Notes: generated by a model not told the origin, from the letters alone. Positions 19,263 through 28,742 are shown, numbered from the stretch's first letter. The stretch: DNA of 64,000 nucleotides from Acaryochloris sp. CCMEE 5410 (GCF_000238775.2 NZ_AFEJ02000001.1:3472001-3536000); one strand, 5' to 3'. Translations and numbers: made by a program.

Positions 19263-19577
19263 AGTTCCCCCATTGGAAATAAATGCCTACGTAACGATGG
19301 CTCCCAGGGAATTGCCAATGACCAGAAACGGAGCCTTAACAGTGATAAAAATTTCAAACTCTAAGCTTGACAATAGTCGGTTGACTCAGGGGCCAAAACC
19401 GTAGGATTACTGAACTCTTGATTCGGTCTCAGAATTAATCAACCGTAAAACTACGGATATTCAACGGAGAACTCGATGATGAGTGGTGTTGAGAGAGTTC
19501 ACTTTCAGAGCAAAGATGTTGTACGCTGGCACAGCATCTTTGCAGATGCAGCGTAACCGTTTTGAAGAGGACCCTGA
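19263..19577 (+). other. Intergenic region upstream of cobB
   Basis: 315 bases without a convincing gene. The only structure seen is an inverted repeat at 19510-19543 (described separately). No riboswitch consensus for cobalamin was recognised by eye. Confidence 0.5.
19510..19543 (+). promoter_or_regulatory. Hairpin ahead of cobB
   Basis: GCAAAGATG pairs perfectly with CATCTTTGC, and the stem extends inward by four more pairs including one G-T, leaving an 8-base loop. It ends 34 bases before the cobB start. No T-run follows, so it is not a standard terminator. A role in cobB mRNA is possible but unproven. Confidence 0.45.
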
Positions 19578-20972
19578 ATGTCACTAGTGATTGCAGCCGA
19601 TCGAAGTGGTGTGGGCAAAACCACTGTGACCGCTGCCATCCTAGCGAGCTTGCAAGCTCGACCAGGTGTCGTGCAATCCTTCAAAGTTGGACCAGACTAT
19701 ATTGATCCGATGTTTCACACGGTAGTCACCCAGCGACCTTGCCGAAATTTAGATCCCATTCTCACGTCTGAACCCTATACCCAGCAAATTTTTCACACCC
19801 ATACCCAGCAGGCCAACTATGCCCTAATTGAAGGGGTGATGGGCTTATTTGATGGCGCTATTGGGCAACAAGGGAGAGGCAGCACCGCGCATATTGCCCG
19901 GCTTTTAGAGGTACCCATCGCTCTCGTTTTAGACTGTAGTCGTTTATCAGACTCTATCGCCGCCCTAGTCCATGGCTACCGATCCTTTGATCCACACCTC
20001 CAGATTGCCGGATTGATCCTCAATCGGGTAGGTAGCGATCGCCACCTTCAAAGTTTAAAGTCAGCATTACAGCCTCTTTCCATTAAAATTTTGGGTGTCT
20101 TGCAGCGACAGCCGTCCATCCATATTCCCGATCGTCACTTAGGTTTAGTCCCTATCAACGAATTAGAGGGGGCTGACGGGCTGTTACAGCAGTTAGCAGC
20201 CGTAGGGAATCGTTGTTTTGACTGGTCAGCTTTATTGCCTTTATTAGCTACAACCCAAGCCACTTCAACACCTCCAGCAACGCCTGTTCGGCCTCAAATC
20301 CATGCTTTAACCTCTCCTACACCGTCTAGCAATATCCGCATTGCGATCGCAAAAGACGTCGCCTTTAGTTTTTACTATGCCGACAATCTCGATCAGCTCC
20401 GGCAGCTCGGTGCAGAGCTGGTATTTTGGAGCCCGATTCACGATCAAGCCTTACCCGACCCTATCCACGGACTCTATCTCGGTGGTGGCTTTCCTGAAAT
20501 GTTTGCCGTTGAATTATCTGAAAATGTCGCCGTTCGGCAGGATCTTAAAACCGCGATTCAAGCTGGGTTACCCACCTATGCCGAATGTGGCGGGCTGATG
20601 TATTTGTGTGAATCCTTGCAAACCTTGCAGGGAAAAAGGTTTCCGATGGTGGGCATACTGCCAGCAAACGTCAAGATGGCGAAGCGATTAACGCTGGGGT
20701 ATCGATGTGCGATCGCAACCCAAAACACTCCCCTACTCACGGCAGGAACGACGGTTTGGGGCCATGAATTTCACCACTCCGAACTGGATCAGGACGGAGA
20801 TAACCCCACGTATACGTTCTCACGACAGACCGTTGCTCACCCCTCAAAGATTTCAGAAGGCTGGCATCGGTATAACGTTCACGCCTCGTACCTACATCTT
20901 CACTGGGGAAACCAGCCTGAGATACCGAAACGTTTTATCCAACAATGCCGAGACTTTAAAGCAACCCGCTGA
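19578..20972 (+). CDS. cobB: Cobyrinate a,c-diamide synthase
   Basis: 464 residues. The N-terminal synthetase domain opens with the P-loop RSGVGKTTVTAAIL and contains KVGPDYIDPMFH. The C-terminal class I glutamine amidotransferase domain carries GLYLGGGFPEMFA, the nucleophile in ECGGLMYLCE and the His of HEFHHSEL. It amidates the a and c side chains of cobyrinate using glutamine and ATP. Also called CbiA. It is single in its neighbourhood and convergent with the sigma-like gene, whose stop is 4 bases away. Confidence 0.96.
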   Translation: MSLVIAADRSGVGKTTVTAAILASLQARPGVVQSFKVGPDYIDPMFHTVVTQRPCRNLDPILTSEPYTQQIFHTHTQQANYALIEGVMGLFDGAIGQQGRGSTAHIARLLEVPIALVLDCSRLSDSIAALVHGYRSFDPHLQIAGLILNRVGSDRHLQSLKSALQPLSIKILGVLQRQPSIHIPDRHLGLVPINELEGADGLLQQLAAVGNRCFDWSALLPLLATTQATSTPPATPVRPQIHALTSPTPSSNIRIAIAKDVAFSFYYADNLDQLRQLGAELVFWSPIHDQALPDPIHGLYLGGGFPEMFAVELSENVAVRQDLKTAIQAGLPTYAECGGLMYLCESLQTLQGKRFPMVGILPANVKMAKRLTLGYRCAIATQNTPLLTAGTTVWGHEFHHSELDQDGDNPTYTFSRQTVAHPSKISEGWHRYNVHASYLHLHWGNQPEIPKRFIQQCRDFKATR

Positions 20973-20976
20973 AGCT

Positions 20977-21600
20977 CTAGCAGGCTTTTGGTCTCGCCAA
21001 TGCATTCTTAGACATGGCACAACGTCGCAACCGCGGCAAACATTCTTGTTGATAAAAACCGCTGATCACCGGCACCGAAAGTCCTAAATCAGCTGCAATC
21101 TCTTCCCAACTTTGCTCAGGCGGTAAACGCCTCTCAATCAAGGTTTGGCAATTAGCAGCCGGATAATTGGCCAGATGAGTTGCCCTTAACTCGCCCTTAA
21201 TGTCACTTTTAACCCATTCGTAGATCTGCATAGTTAAGGACGACACGACTTTCATTGAGTCTTTCCCGGAGGAAAAATCTTCTCGATCCAGCCGATTTAA
21301 GTCTTGAGCTGCCTGCAAACGCCGGAGCTGCTGTTGCAAATCTCGATTAAAAGATTGGATGAGCTGGGACCACTCTCCATACGCTTGAACATCCAAGCTC
21401 GATGTATTGAAATCTTGACAGAATTGGCTCAAAGTTTGCTGCAATGCCTGGTCATACAAAGGACTATCGTCTGACCAAAGCTGATCAGACTGAGTCAGAA
21501 CAGACAGTATTCGTGTTAAGTAAATTTGGCGTTCTTTATCTTCTAGATAGCTTTGAAAAGCTTTTGTTATCCATTGATTAACAAGATGATTGGGTATCAT
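20977..21600 (-). CDS. Sigma-factor-like regulator, paralogue of the 59.5-kb gene
   Basis: 207 residues. The C terminus (about 145-195) reads RRLPPEQSWEEIAADL then SGFYQQECLPRLR, a helix-turn-helix resembling sigma region 4. The same blocks occur in the protein at 59472 (RRLPPEQGWEKVSEEF, SSFYQRQCMPRLR). The two also share DALQQT and GELR followed by CQ-L. The central part is coiled-coil-like and differs from the paralogue, so it may have lost a region 2-like core interaction. Sigma activity is inference. Unlike the paralogue, it has no DUF1822 or CHAT neighbours. Confidence 0.7.
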   Translation of the reverse strand: MIPNHLVNQWITKAFQSYLEDKERQIYLTRILSVLTQSDQLWSDDSPLYDQALQQTLSQFCQDFNTSSLDVQAYGEWSQLIQSFNRDLQQQLRRLQAAQDLNRLDREDFSSGKDSMKVVSSLTMQIYEWVKSDIKGELRATHLANYPAANCQTLIERRLPPEQSWEEIAADLGLSVPVISGFYQQECLPRLRRCAMSKNALARPKAC

Positions 21601-21823
21601 TTTTCATTATTGAAGAAATAGAGATAAGCATAAATATCTATATTCCACTCAATAAAATAATTTAGTGACCTTGTCAGTATCCAAAGGTGACAAAAAGTGA
21701 CCTCATTCGTCGTCAGCCTGTTAAGAATTATGTTGTTTTATCCTGCCAAAACTGCTCTAGTTGACATAAGATATGTCTCCAGAACACTCCAGAGAAACAT
21801 CCCAAGCCATACCAGTGTCTAAG

Positions 21824-22450
21824 CTATTGACTTAGCCACGCAATAGCTTCTCGAATCCAGGCTTCAGTATCTGAATTTTTGGCCAACGCTGTATTTTGCC
21901 CTACGGCCTGTAACGCCCGCATCACTTCTTGGCTGGTATACCCCAAAGCCAAGAGCGTCATCTCCACATCTTCTTGCACACTATCAATCGGCCCGGCACT
22001 AGGTAAAGTTTTTAAACCGGCCTGATCACGCCATTCGGCCAACTTTGACCGCAGCTCTAAGGCAATACGTTCAGCCGTCTTAGCTCCCACACCAGGGGTC
22101 TTAGCCAACATCTTCGTGTTGCTATTCACAATAGCTTGCACCAGATCCTGTAATCCCAAAGTATCGATTAAGGCCAATGCCAACTGGGGACCAATTCCAC
22201 TCACTGCAATCAGTTGGCGAAACAGATCGCGCTCCGCTACAACCCCAAAGCCAAACAATACCATTTGATCTTCACGGACTTGCAAATGAGTAAACACCCG
22301 CATCAATTCCTGGTCTGGGGGCAAATGTTGGCGGATACGACCGGGAACATAGAGGTCATATCCGACCTGGTTCACATCCAAAGTCAACAAGGTTCGATGG
22401 GTACTGGTTTGCTGAAGACTAACGACATATCCCTGCAGAAAACCAATCAT
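21824..22450 (-). CDS. ruvA: Holliday junction branch migration protein RuvA
   Basis: 208 residues. N-terminal OB fold (MIGFLQGYVVSL, VGYDLYVP), two helix-hairpin-helix motifs (GIGPQLALALIDTL and TPGVGAKTAERIALEL) and the C-terminal RuvB-binding domain (ALGYTSQEVMRAL). RuvA tetramers bind Holliday junctions and load RuvB. The start codon overlaps the stop of the upstream phosphatase gene by 4 bases (ATGA), so the two are translationally linked. Confidence 0.97.
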   Translation of the reverse strand: MIGFLQGYVVSLQQTSTHRTLLTLDVNQVGYDLYVPGRIRQHLPPDQELMRVFTHLQVREDQMVLFGFGVVAERDLFRQLIAVSGIGPQLALALIDTLGLQDLVQAIVNSNTKMLAKTPGVGAKTAERIALELRSKLAEWRDQAGLKTLPSAGPIDSVQEDVEMTLLALGYTSQEVMRALQAVGQNTALAKNSDTEAWIREAIAWLSQ

Positions 22451-23196
22451 TGGACATAACTAAAATGACGGAGCCCTTCTAAAATACCGCCCGCACAATT
22501 CGCTTTAGCAAGGTATATATCATCCTGATTATGTTCTTGATACCATTGCAGCAGCTCGGAGCGAGCATTCCCCACAATAATGCCTCGTTCTGGCCCCGTA
22601 CTAAATAAAGCCTGATCATTGCCCGAATCACCACAGGCCACGGTTTGCTCGGCAGAAATGCCAAATTGCCCCCGCAGGTATTGCATGGCTTGTCCTTTAT
22701 CTCCATGGAGCGGCAGGATATCGAGGTCTTTGCCGCCACTATACACAAGCTTGACATCTAAGCCACGAATATGGAGGGCCACATCTAAACGCGGTAATAA
22801 ATCCGCAGCCAAGGTGGGTTCTAGAAAAAAGCTGACTTTATAGGGACCTTGGTCCGTCTCAGGCTGCAACACTAAATCATTAAAGTGGGCAGTAATCGAC
22901 AAGACATCTTGACGCTGCCATCCTTGATTGAGTTTTTCCGACCAATCTGGATCCGGAGTGGTGCTACCGCCATAGTAAATTTCGGTACCGACAGATGTCA
23001 CTAGGGCATCTGGAGCCAACATTGGCTCTTGGGACCGCAATTGATTGAATGAGGTGAGGGAACGTCCTGTGGAATAGACTAGCAACAGTCCTTGCTCTTG
23101 CCGGACTTGCATGAGGGTCTGGTTGAGCTGTTCGAGGGCGGATCGATCGCCAACGAGCGTATTGTCTAAATCAGTTATCAAGAGAAATTTCGCCAC
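22447..23196 (-). CDS. Sucrose-phosphate phosphatase family (HAD)
   Basis: 249 residues from a GTG start. HAD motifs: DLDNTLVGD (nucleophile Asp), YSTGRS, Lys in GDKGQAMQYL and ACGDSGNDQAL. This pattern and length match cyanobacterial sucrose-6-phosphate phosphatase, which dephosphorylates sucrose-6-phosphate for compatible-solute synthesis. No sucrose-phosphate synthase lies in this window. Glucosylglycerol- or mannosylglycerate-phosphate phosphatases share the fold, so the substrate is probable, not certain. It overlaps ruvA by 4 bases. Confidence 0.82.
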   Translation of the reverse strand: MAKFLLITDLDNTLVGDRSALEQLNQTLMQVRQEQGLLLVYSTGRSLTSFNQLRSQEPMLAPDALVTSVGTEIYYGGSTTPDPDWSEKLNQGWQRQDVLSITAHFNDLVLQPETDQGPYKVSFFLEPTLAADLLPRLDVALHIRGLDVKLVYSGGKDLDILPLHGDKGQAMQYLRGQFGISAEQTVACGDSGNDQALFSTGPERGIIVGNARSELLQWYQEHNQDDIYLAKANCAGGILEGLRHFSYVQ

Positions 23197-23253
23197 AATA
23201 GTTCCTAAAACGCTCCCTATGTTCAGTCTATTATTCTGAGAAAGCTTAACATA

Positions 23254-24531
23254 ATGAAATTTTTCCGTTGGCAGCGGTGGACCCGTTGGATCCCCAGCCT
23301 AGACCCACAGGTATGGATTTTAGCGGCAGGACGGTTGCTCTCACAAATGGGAACGGGCTTCACGCTGTATTTCTTGCAGATTTTCTTTGTGAATAAAGTC
23401 GGACTCACCGCCACCTCGGTCGGGTTTGCCATTGGAAGTGCCTCGATTTCAGGAATTGTGGGCAGGGTTTTAAGTGGATCGATGACGGATTCTCGATGGT
23501 GGGGACGACGGCGAACCTTATTGTTATCGTTGTTTATTTCTGCGATCGCAGCCGGTATCATCGCGATTGCCCAGTCCTTGGGGATGCTAGTCCTCGGGAA
23601 CATCATAATGGGATTCGGCGTGGGCCTCTATTGGCCCGCCACAGAAGCCATCATTGCAGACCTCAGCGAAGGCGTACAACGTCAAGAAGCCTTTACCATT
23701 ACTCGATTTGCCGACAACGCGGGCTTAGGATTAGGGGTCATCCTAGGGGGAAGCTGGATTGCCCTGACTCAGGCCTATCGAACCCTTTTTATGATTGATG
23801 CCATCTCCTTTGTCATCTTTTTGGGGGTCGTTTATTTCACCATTACTGAAACCTCCCATCCCCAAACCCGGGGAAATTATGGATGGCAAGGCTGGGTGGT
23901 GGCCCTTCAGGATCGACGATTACGCACCTATATTATTGCCAATATTCTCATAACCACCTATCTCTCCCAAATTCATAGCACCCTACCGTTATATTTCAAA
24001 AACTTTGCTCAGCAAGGCATGGGACTATCAGAAATCGTGATTACGGGATTATTCTCCTGGCATTTAGGGGCCAGTGTCGCTAGTCAACTGCCGGTTGCCC
24101 GCTTTCTGCGGCGATGGCCCTACCCTCAGGGGCTGATGGCCTCTGCGGGGTTCTGGGGTATCGGTTTTTTGTATATCGGGATAACTGGCTTCGTGGGTCA
24201 AGGCGTACTGATATGGGCCAGTTTGGGGTTGGGGATTCTTGCGATCGCAACCGTTGCCTATATGCCCATTGCATCCTCTTTGGTTGCGGATTTAGCCCCT
24301 ATCGAGAGTCGCGGGGTTTATCTGTCCATCAATTCTCTATGCTGGGCAGTGGGTTATTTTATTGGCCCCGCATTAGGGGGACTGGCCCTCGATCAAAACC
24401 AGCCATTCATCGATATTTATTGGGGATTGCTTACTCTCAGTATTGGTTTAGTCATCATCGTTTTGAAGCGTTTGAGTCATCTGATCAAGACATCACCCAC
24501 GGCAGCGTTGACATCCAGCAATGCACCTTGA
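23254..24531 (+). CDS. Major facilitator superfamily transporter
   Basis: 425 residues with about 12 membrane helices. The loop between helices 2 and 3 carries a motif A-like sequence GRVLSGSMTDSRWWGRRR, and the N-terminal half is a typical drug/metabolite MFS domain. Substrate unknown. The gene is divergent from the phosphatase gene with a 57-base gap. Confidence 0.88.
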   Translation: MKFFRWQRWTRWIPSLDPQVWILAAGRLLSQMGTGFTLYFLQIFFVNKVGLTATSVGFAIGSASISGIVGRVLSGSMTDSRWWGRRRTLLLSLFISAIAAGIIAIAQSLGMLVLGNIIMGFGVGLYWPATEAIIADLSEGVQRQEAFTITRFADNAGLGLGVILGGSWIALTQAYRTLFMIDAISFVIFLGVVYFTITETSHPQTRGNYGWQGWVVALQDRRLRTYIIANILITTYLSQIHSTLPLYFKNFAQQGMGLSEIVITGLFSWHLGASVASQLPVARFLRRWPYPQGLMASAGFWGIGFLYIGITGFVGQGVLIWASLGLGILAIATVAYMPIASSLVADLAPIESRGVYLSINSLCWAVGYFIGPALGGLALDQNQPFIDIYWGLLTLSIGLVIIVLKRLSHLIKTSPTAALTSSNAP

Positions 24532-24705
24532 CCGTATTCCGACCTGTCTGCACAAGTTAAGCCACAAGCAATGGCTGTTGAATGTTGAAAAACCGCTGAA
24601 CTTCAGTCTCGATACCTGAAATTTGCAAGATTACGCTCCCTTCAGCTTTTTTGTCAGACTATGGAAGAGTAATATTCTCTCAGCAGCCAAGATCACATCC
24701 TTGCT

Positions 24706-26304
24706 ATGACTCTCTGTATCGCCCCTCAATGTTCCAAGCCAGACAATTCTGACAACAGTGTATTTTGCCAAACCTGTGGGTCAGAATTGCTCCTAGAAGG
24801 TCGATATCGCGTCACTAAATTGATCGGCCAAGGTGGATTTGGCAAAACCTACGAAGTGCGTGAAGTCGTCAGAGCTACAGGCACCAGCAATAGCGGCATT
24901 CCTAAAGTGCTCAAAGTCTTAACCGATCAACAGCCCAAAGCCGTTGAACTCTTTACGCGCGAGGCACAAGTCCTCAGCCAGCTCCGCCATCCTGGAATTC
25001 CCCAGGTCGATACAGATGGTCACTTTATCTTCTGGCCACGAGACAGCCAAACTGCCCTGCACTGCTTGATCATGGAAAAAATCGAGGGGCTAGATCTCTG
25101 TGGTTATATGAAGCAGCGACAGTTTCGACCCATTAGCGAACAGCTGGCCCTGGAATGGCTGACACAAATCATGACCATTCTTAATGAAGTGCATTCCCAG
25201 CAGTTTTTCCATCGCGACATTAAACCCTCCAACATCATGCTGCGTCCAGATGGTCAACTGGTGCTGATTGACTTTGGTGCCGTCAGAGCGGTCACCCAAA
25301 CCTACATGGCCAAGCAAGGGGCTCAAGGGGTAACCGGCATTCATTCTATGGGGTTTACACCTCCAGAGCAGATGAATGGACAGGCTGTGATGCAGTCTGA
25401 CTTTTACGCCCTGGGCCGAACATGGGTCTATCTGCTAACCGGTAAAGAGCCCACGGATAGCAGTATCTACGATCCCTATAGCGACCAATGCCAATGGCGA
25501 GAATCAGCGACCCATATTTCACCCCCCTTCGCCAATTTAGTGGATGACTTGATGGCTCGATTACCCAAAGATCGGCCTGCCAATACCCAAATTATTTTGC
25601 AGCGCCTACGAACACTAGATCGAGAGTTCGAGCAATCTCGCCAGCAAACTGAAGTCAGCCAAGGGTCTAATCCACCCCCTTTTCCCCAGCCATCAGCCAC
25701 ACCCAGCTCTCCAGCTCAGCCGCCTCCTGTCCCTCCATCAACCGTGCCTCCTACAGATATTCAGGCACCACCTGAACCATTACCTGTCTATACACCGCCT
25801 CCATCTGCTCCTTTCTCCACCTCACAACCACCTGCAGGTGTACCGCCTACGGATATTCAGGCACCAGGGTATTCCACACCATCCCATCCCCCCAACCAAC
25901 CCAGTCAACCCCAACAAAGTCCACCACCGTTGCAATCTTCAGCTCATGAACTAGAAGAGGCCAATCGGCAGATCAAAACAGCCTGGATTGCAGGTATAGT
26001 TCTGGCTGTCCTAACTTTCTTGATAGGAATTTTGTCTGGCTCAGATACGTCTTTTTGGTTAATCGACGTTGTAATAAGCGCAGGTTTGACCTTCGGAATT
26101 TATAAAAAGGTGCGAGCTTGTGCCGTTTTGATGCTGATTTACTATATCTTAGGCAGACTCTTATGGGTGAGTGCTGCTCTTGAATCAGGGGAAGGAGTCA
26201 ATCCTGCAGCCATAGGGTTGGGAGGTGCATTTATTTACTTTTATGTTCAAGGTGTAAAAGGGACCTATACCCATCACAGATTGACAACAACCCAACAAAT
26301 CTGA
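24706..26304 (+). CDS. Membrane-anchored Ser/Thr protein kinase with zinc ribbon
   Basis: 532 residues. An N-terminal zinc-ribbon-like segment has two Cys pairs (CSKP, CQTC). The kinase domain (about 30-305) has the glycine loop GQGGFGKTYEV, catalytic HRDIKPSNIM near 168, DFGAV near 188 and the cyanobacterial FTPPEQ. A Pro-rich linker (310-405) contains the phrase PPTDIQAP twice. Four predicted membrane helices end the protein. It could phosphorylate targets read by the FHA proteins in this window, but no direct link is visible. Confidence 0.93.
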   Translation: MTLCIAPQCSKPDNSDNSVFCQTCGSELLLEGRYRVTKLIGQGGFGKTYEVREVVRATGTSNSGIPKVLKVLTDQQPKAVELFTREAQVLSQLRHPGIPQVDTDGHFIFWPRDSQTALHCLIMEKIEGLDLCGYMKQRQFRPISEQLALEWLTQIMTILNEVHSQQFFHRDIKPSNIMLRPDGQLVLIDFGAVRAVTQTYMAKQGAQGVTGIHSMGFTPPEQMNGQAVMQSDFYALGRTWVYLLTGKEPTDSSIYDPYSDQCQWRESATHISPPFANLVDDLMARLPKDRPANTQIILQRLRTLDREFEQSRQQTEVSQGSNPPPFPQPSATPSSPAQPPPVPPSTVPPTDIQAPPEPLPVYTPPPSAPFSTSQPPAGVPPTDIQAPGYSTPSHPPNQPSQPQQSPPPLQSSAHELEEANRQIKTAWIAGIVLAVLTFLIGILSGSDTSFWLIDVVISAGLTFGIYKKVRACAVLMLIYYILGRLLWVSAALESGEGVNPAAIGLGGAFIYFYVQGVKGTYTHHRLTTTQQI

Positions 26305-26323
26305 AAGGTCGATAGTCCAAAGA

Positions 26324-27226
26324 TCATCTGGTCGCAATCCAGTTGCTCACTATCTGGTTCACTTGATGCGGATCTTCATCCTGAGGACAGTGCCCCACCC
26401 CATCCAGCACAATAAAATCTTCAACCCTTGAGAACTGAGTTAACTCGCGCGCTAGGTCTACGGGTTCCCAAGGATCATCAGCCCCCCAGATACACAATAC
26501 GGGGCAAGCAATTTCAGCCAATAAATCTTCGGGCAGCGGTCCCTGGGCATAATTAATAAAGGCCAAAAACACATCGGCTGCCCCTGGATCTAAAGCAGGC
26601 TGAATTAGCAAATCCACCAGTTCATCGGTCACAGCCTCCGTTCTACCATAGGCTTGCTCTAAAATCTGGCGCACTGTCTTCGGGCGGGCCAACCGATGAA
26701 AAAAGAAATGGCCAATGGACTTCACTGAGAGAACAGATTGAAACAGAGGCGCTGAGAACTTTCGGTACCAGGGCAGACCTGCCCGTTTGCGATCGTGCAG
26801 CAACCGTAACGAGCAGTCCAGCATCACTACGCTGGTCGTGAGTTGAGGGGCTAATACGGCTGCCTGTAAGGCCACAATACTGCCAATCGAATTACCCACC
26901 AGGCATGCAGCTTCACCCACAACCTCCTGGCAAAAATCAACAATTTGTTGGCCCCAAGTCTCAAATTCATAAGCAATACTCTGACCGGGTACCAGAGTGC
27001 CCGGTGTTGGCTTCGATGATTGCCCAAAGCCAATTAGATCTACAGCATAAACGCGATGGTTTTGAGCCAATTCAGCAATATTCTTACGCCAATGACCACT
27101 AGACGCCCCAAATCCATGAATGAGGATGACTGCTGGGCCGGTTGTCCCTGCATATTGATACCGAATTGAAAAACCTTGCCACTGCCAGTTAGCCGCTTGA
27201 GGTTGATTCGCCAGCGAAGTGACCAT
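26324..27226 (-). CDS. Alpha/beta hydrolase
   Basis: 300 residues from ATG 27226; an upstream in-frame ATG at 27295 would add a basic 23-residue stretch that family members lack. It shows the oxyanion motif HGFGASSGHW, nucleophile VGNSIGSIVAL, acid GADDPWEP and His in DGVGHCPQDEDP, so the catalytic triad is complete. Similar to cyanobacterial hydrolases of the chlorophyll-dephytylase/haloalkane-dehalogenase-like group, but the substrate is not determined. Confidence 0.88.
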   Translation of the reverse strand: MVTSLANQPQAANWQWQGFSIRYQYAGTTGPAVILIHGFGASSGHWRKNIAELAQNHRVYAVDLIGFGQSSKPTPGTLVPGQSIAYEFETWGQQIVDFCQEVVGEAACLVGNSIGSIVALQAAVLAPQLTTSVVMLDCSLRLLHDRKRAGLPWYRKFSAPLFQSVLSVKSIGHFFFHRLARPKTVRQILEQAYGRTEAVTDELVDLLIQPALDPGAADVFLAFINYAQGPLPEDLLAEIACPVLCIWGADDPWEPVDLARELTQFSRVEDFIVLDGVGHCPQDEDPHQVNQIVSNWIATR

Positions 27227-27309
27227 ATTTGTTGCTCGATGCTTCTCAAATAATTTTAAACATTTGCTAGGATAGCGGGTGAAGTTTTCACCCATTCCTA
27301 TAGACCACC

Positions 27310-27537
27310 ATGAGAATGAAATCTTGGGAGTCTCCCCGCCGCGGTCGGCGACGTAATGACAAATCTAAACGGTCTGCCGCCCGCCTCAGACAACTGAAAA
27401 AACAACGCAAACAACTCCGTAAACGACTCCAAAACAACAAGCCAGCTAAAACCCCCTCAGGTATAACACCTGAGGGGGTTTTAGTAGAGATCCGGTTTAA
27501 TCCAGATCTGGAAAATTCCCAAAAGCAAGCGGTGTAG
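27310..27537 (+). CDS. Small highly basic protein; reading frame runs through a terminator
   Basis: 75 residues. The first 45 are almost entirely Arg/Lys/Gln/Ser (RRGRRRNDKSKRS, KKQRKQLRKRL), like a nucleic-acid-binding tail. The rest is encoded by a 17-bp perfect hairpin (27446-27484) and by the start of the psbA terminator, where the TAG at 27535 lies. If the hairpin terminates transcription, the message would lack its stop codon. The gene may be genuine with an odd 3' end, or spurious. No family recognised. Confidence 0.4.
   Translation: MRMKSWESPRRGRRRNDKSKRSAARLRQLKKQRKQLRKRLQNNKPAKTPSGITPEGVLVEIRFNPDLENSQKQAV
27446..27484. terminator. Strong bidirectional terminator hairpin
   Basis: A 17-bp perfect inverted repeat (CTAAAACCCCCTCAGGT / ACCTGAGGGGGTTTTAG) with loop ATAAC. 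GC-rich core, A-run before and T-run after on both strands: the form of a bidirectional intrinsic terminator. It separates the region around 27.3 kb from psbA. Confidence 0.85.
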
Positions 27538-27557
27538 CCCCGAAGGTTACACCGCTT
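27527..27557 (-). terminator. psbA terminator
   Basis: A 13-bp stem (AAGCGGTGTAGCC / GGTTACACCGCTT, one G-T pair) with a 5-base loop, 37 bases after the psbA stop. Read on the minus strand it is followed by GCTTTTGG, giving a short T-run. Confidence 0.8.
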
Positions 27558-27593
27558 ACAAATTAGCCTAAATGATTAGGAACTCTAACCAAA

Positions 27594-28676
27594 TTAGCCG
27601 TTGATGACAGGAGCAGTAAGCGCAACAGGAGCAGACTCACCAGCAGCCAAGTCTAAGGGGAAGTTATGAGCGTTACGCTCGTGCATAACTTCGAAACCCA
27701 AGTTGGCGCGGTTTAATACGTCAGCCCATGTGTTCACAACGTTACCTTGTGAATCAACGATGGAGTGGTTGAAGTTGAAACCATTCAAGTTGAAGGCCAT
27801 GGTGCTGATGCCCATTGCAGTCAACCAGATGCAGACAACGGGCCAGGCACCCAAGAAGAAGTGCAAGGAACGGCTGTTGCTGAAAGATGCATATTGGAAG
27901 ATCAAACGACCGAAGTAGCCGTGGGCTGCAACGATGTTGTAGGTCTCTTCCTCTTGGCCGAACTTGTAACCGTAGTTGGCGGACTCACCTTCGGTGGTCT
28001 CACGAACTAGGGTGGAGCTAACCAAGGAACCGTGCATGGCGGCGAATAAGGAACCACCCAATACACCAGCTACTCCAAACATGTGGAAGGGGTGCATCAA
28101 GATGTTGTGCTCAGCTTGGAACACGAACATGAAGTTGAAGGTTCCGCTGATGCCTAGAGGCATTCCGTCGGAGAAGCTGCCCTGACCTAGAGGATAGATC
28201 AAGAAGACAGAGTAGGTAGCGGCCAAAGGTGCTGAGTAGGCTACGCAAATCCAAGGACGCATCCCTAGACGGTAGCTGTACTCCCACTGACGACCGAGGT
28301 AGCAAATACAACCAATCATGTAATGGAAGATGATTAGCTGGTAAGGGCCACCGTTGTACAACCACTCGTCAAGAGAAGCTGCTTCCCAGATGGGATACAG
28401 GTGTAGGCCAATGGCGTTGGAGGAAGGAACAACTGCACCAGTGATGATGTTGTTGCCATAAAGTAGTGAACCAGCGACGGGCTCACGGATTCCATCGATG
28501 TCGACGGGAGGGGCGCCGATGAAGGCGATTACGAAACAGGTTACAGCGGTGAGAAGTGTAGGAATCATCAATACGCCGAACCAACCGATGTATAAACGGT
28601 TGTTGGTGCTGGTGATGAAGCTACAGAATCTTTCCCATGCGCTGGCGCTTTCGCGTCTTTGCAAGACTGTTGTCAT
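27594..28676 (-). CDS. psbA: Photosystem II D1 protein
   Basis: 360 residues, five membrane helices. All key residues are present: Tyr161, Asp170, Glu189, His190, His198 and the C-terminal processing region ending in [13 protein letters not shown]. Residue 130 is Gln, the low-light (D1:1-like) form; high-light copies usually have Glu130. D1 binds P680, the Mn4CaO5 cluster and QB. It has a textbook promoter (28743-28771) and terminator. Cyanobacteria usually have several psbA copies, only one of which is here. Confidence 0.99.
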   Translation of the reverse strand: MTTVLQRRESASAWERFCSFITSTNNRLYIGWFGVLMIPTLLTAVTCFVIAFIGAPPVDIDGIREPVAGSLLYGNNIITGAVVPSSNAIGLHLYPIWEAASLDEWLYNGGPYQLIIFHYMIGCICYLGRQWEYSYRLGMRPWICVAYSAPLAATYSVFLIYPLGQGSFSDGMPLGISGTFNFMFVFQAEHNILMHPFHMFGVAGVLGGSLFAAMHGSLVSSTLVRETTEGESANYGYKFGQEEETYNIVAAHGYFGRLIFQYASFSNSRSLHFFLGAWPVVCIWLTAMGISTMAFNLNGFNFNHSIVDSQGNVVNTWADVLNRANLGFEVMHERNAHNFPLDLAAGESAPVALTAPVING

Positions 28677-28742
28677 GGTTATGATTGCTGTTAACTAACA
28701 TTAACTACGGAACAAAACTTAAAAGTTATGTCCACGTTACTA

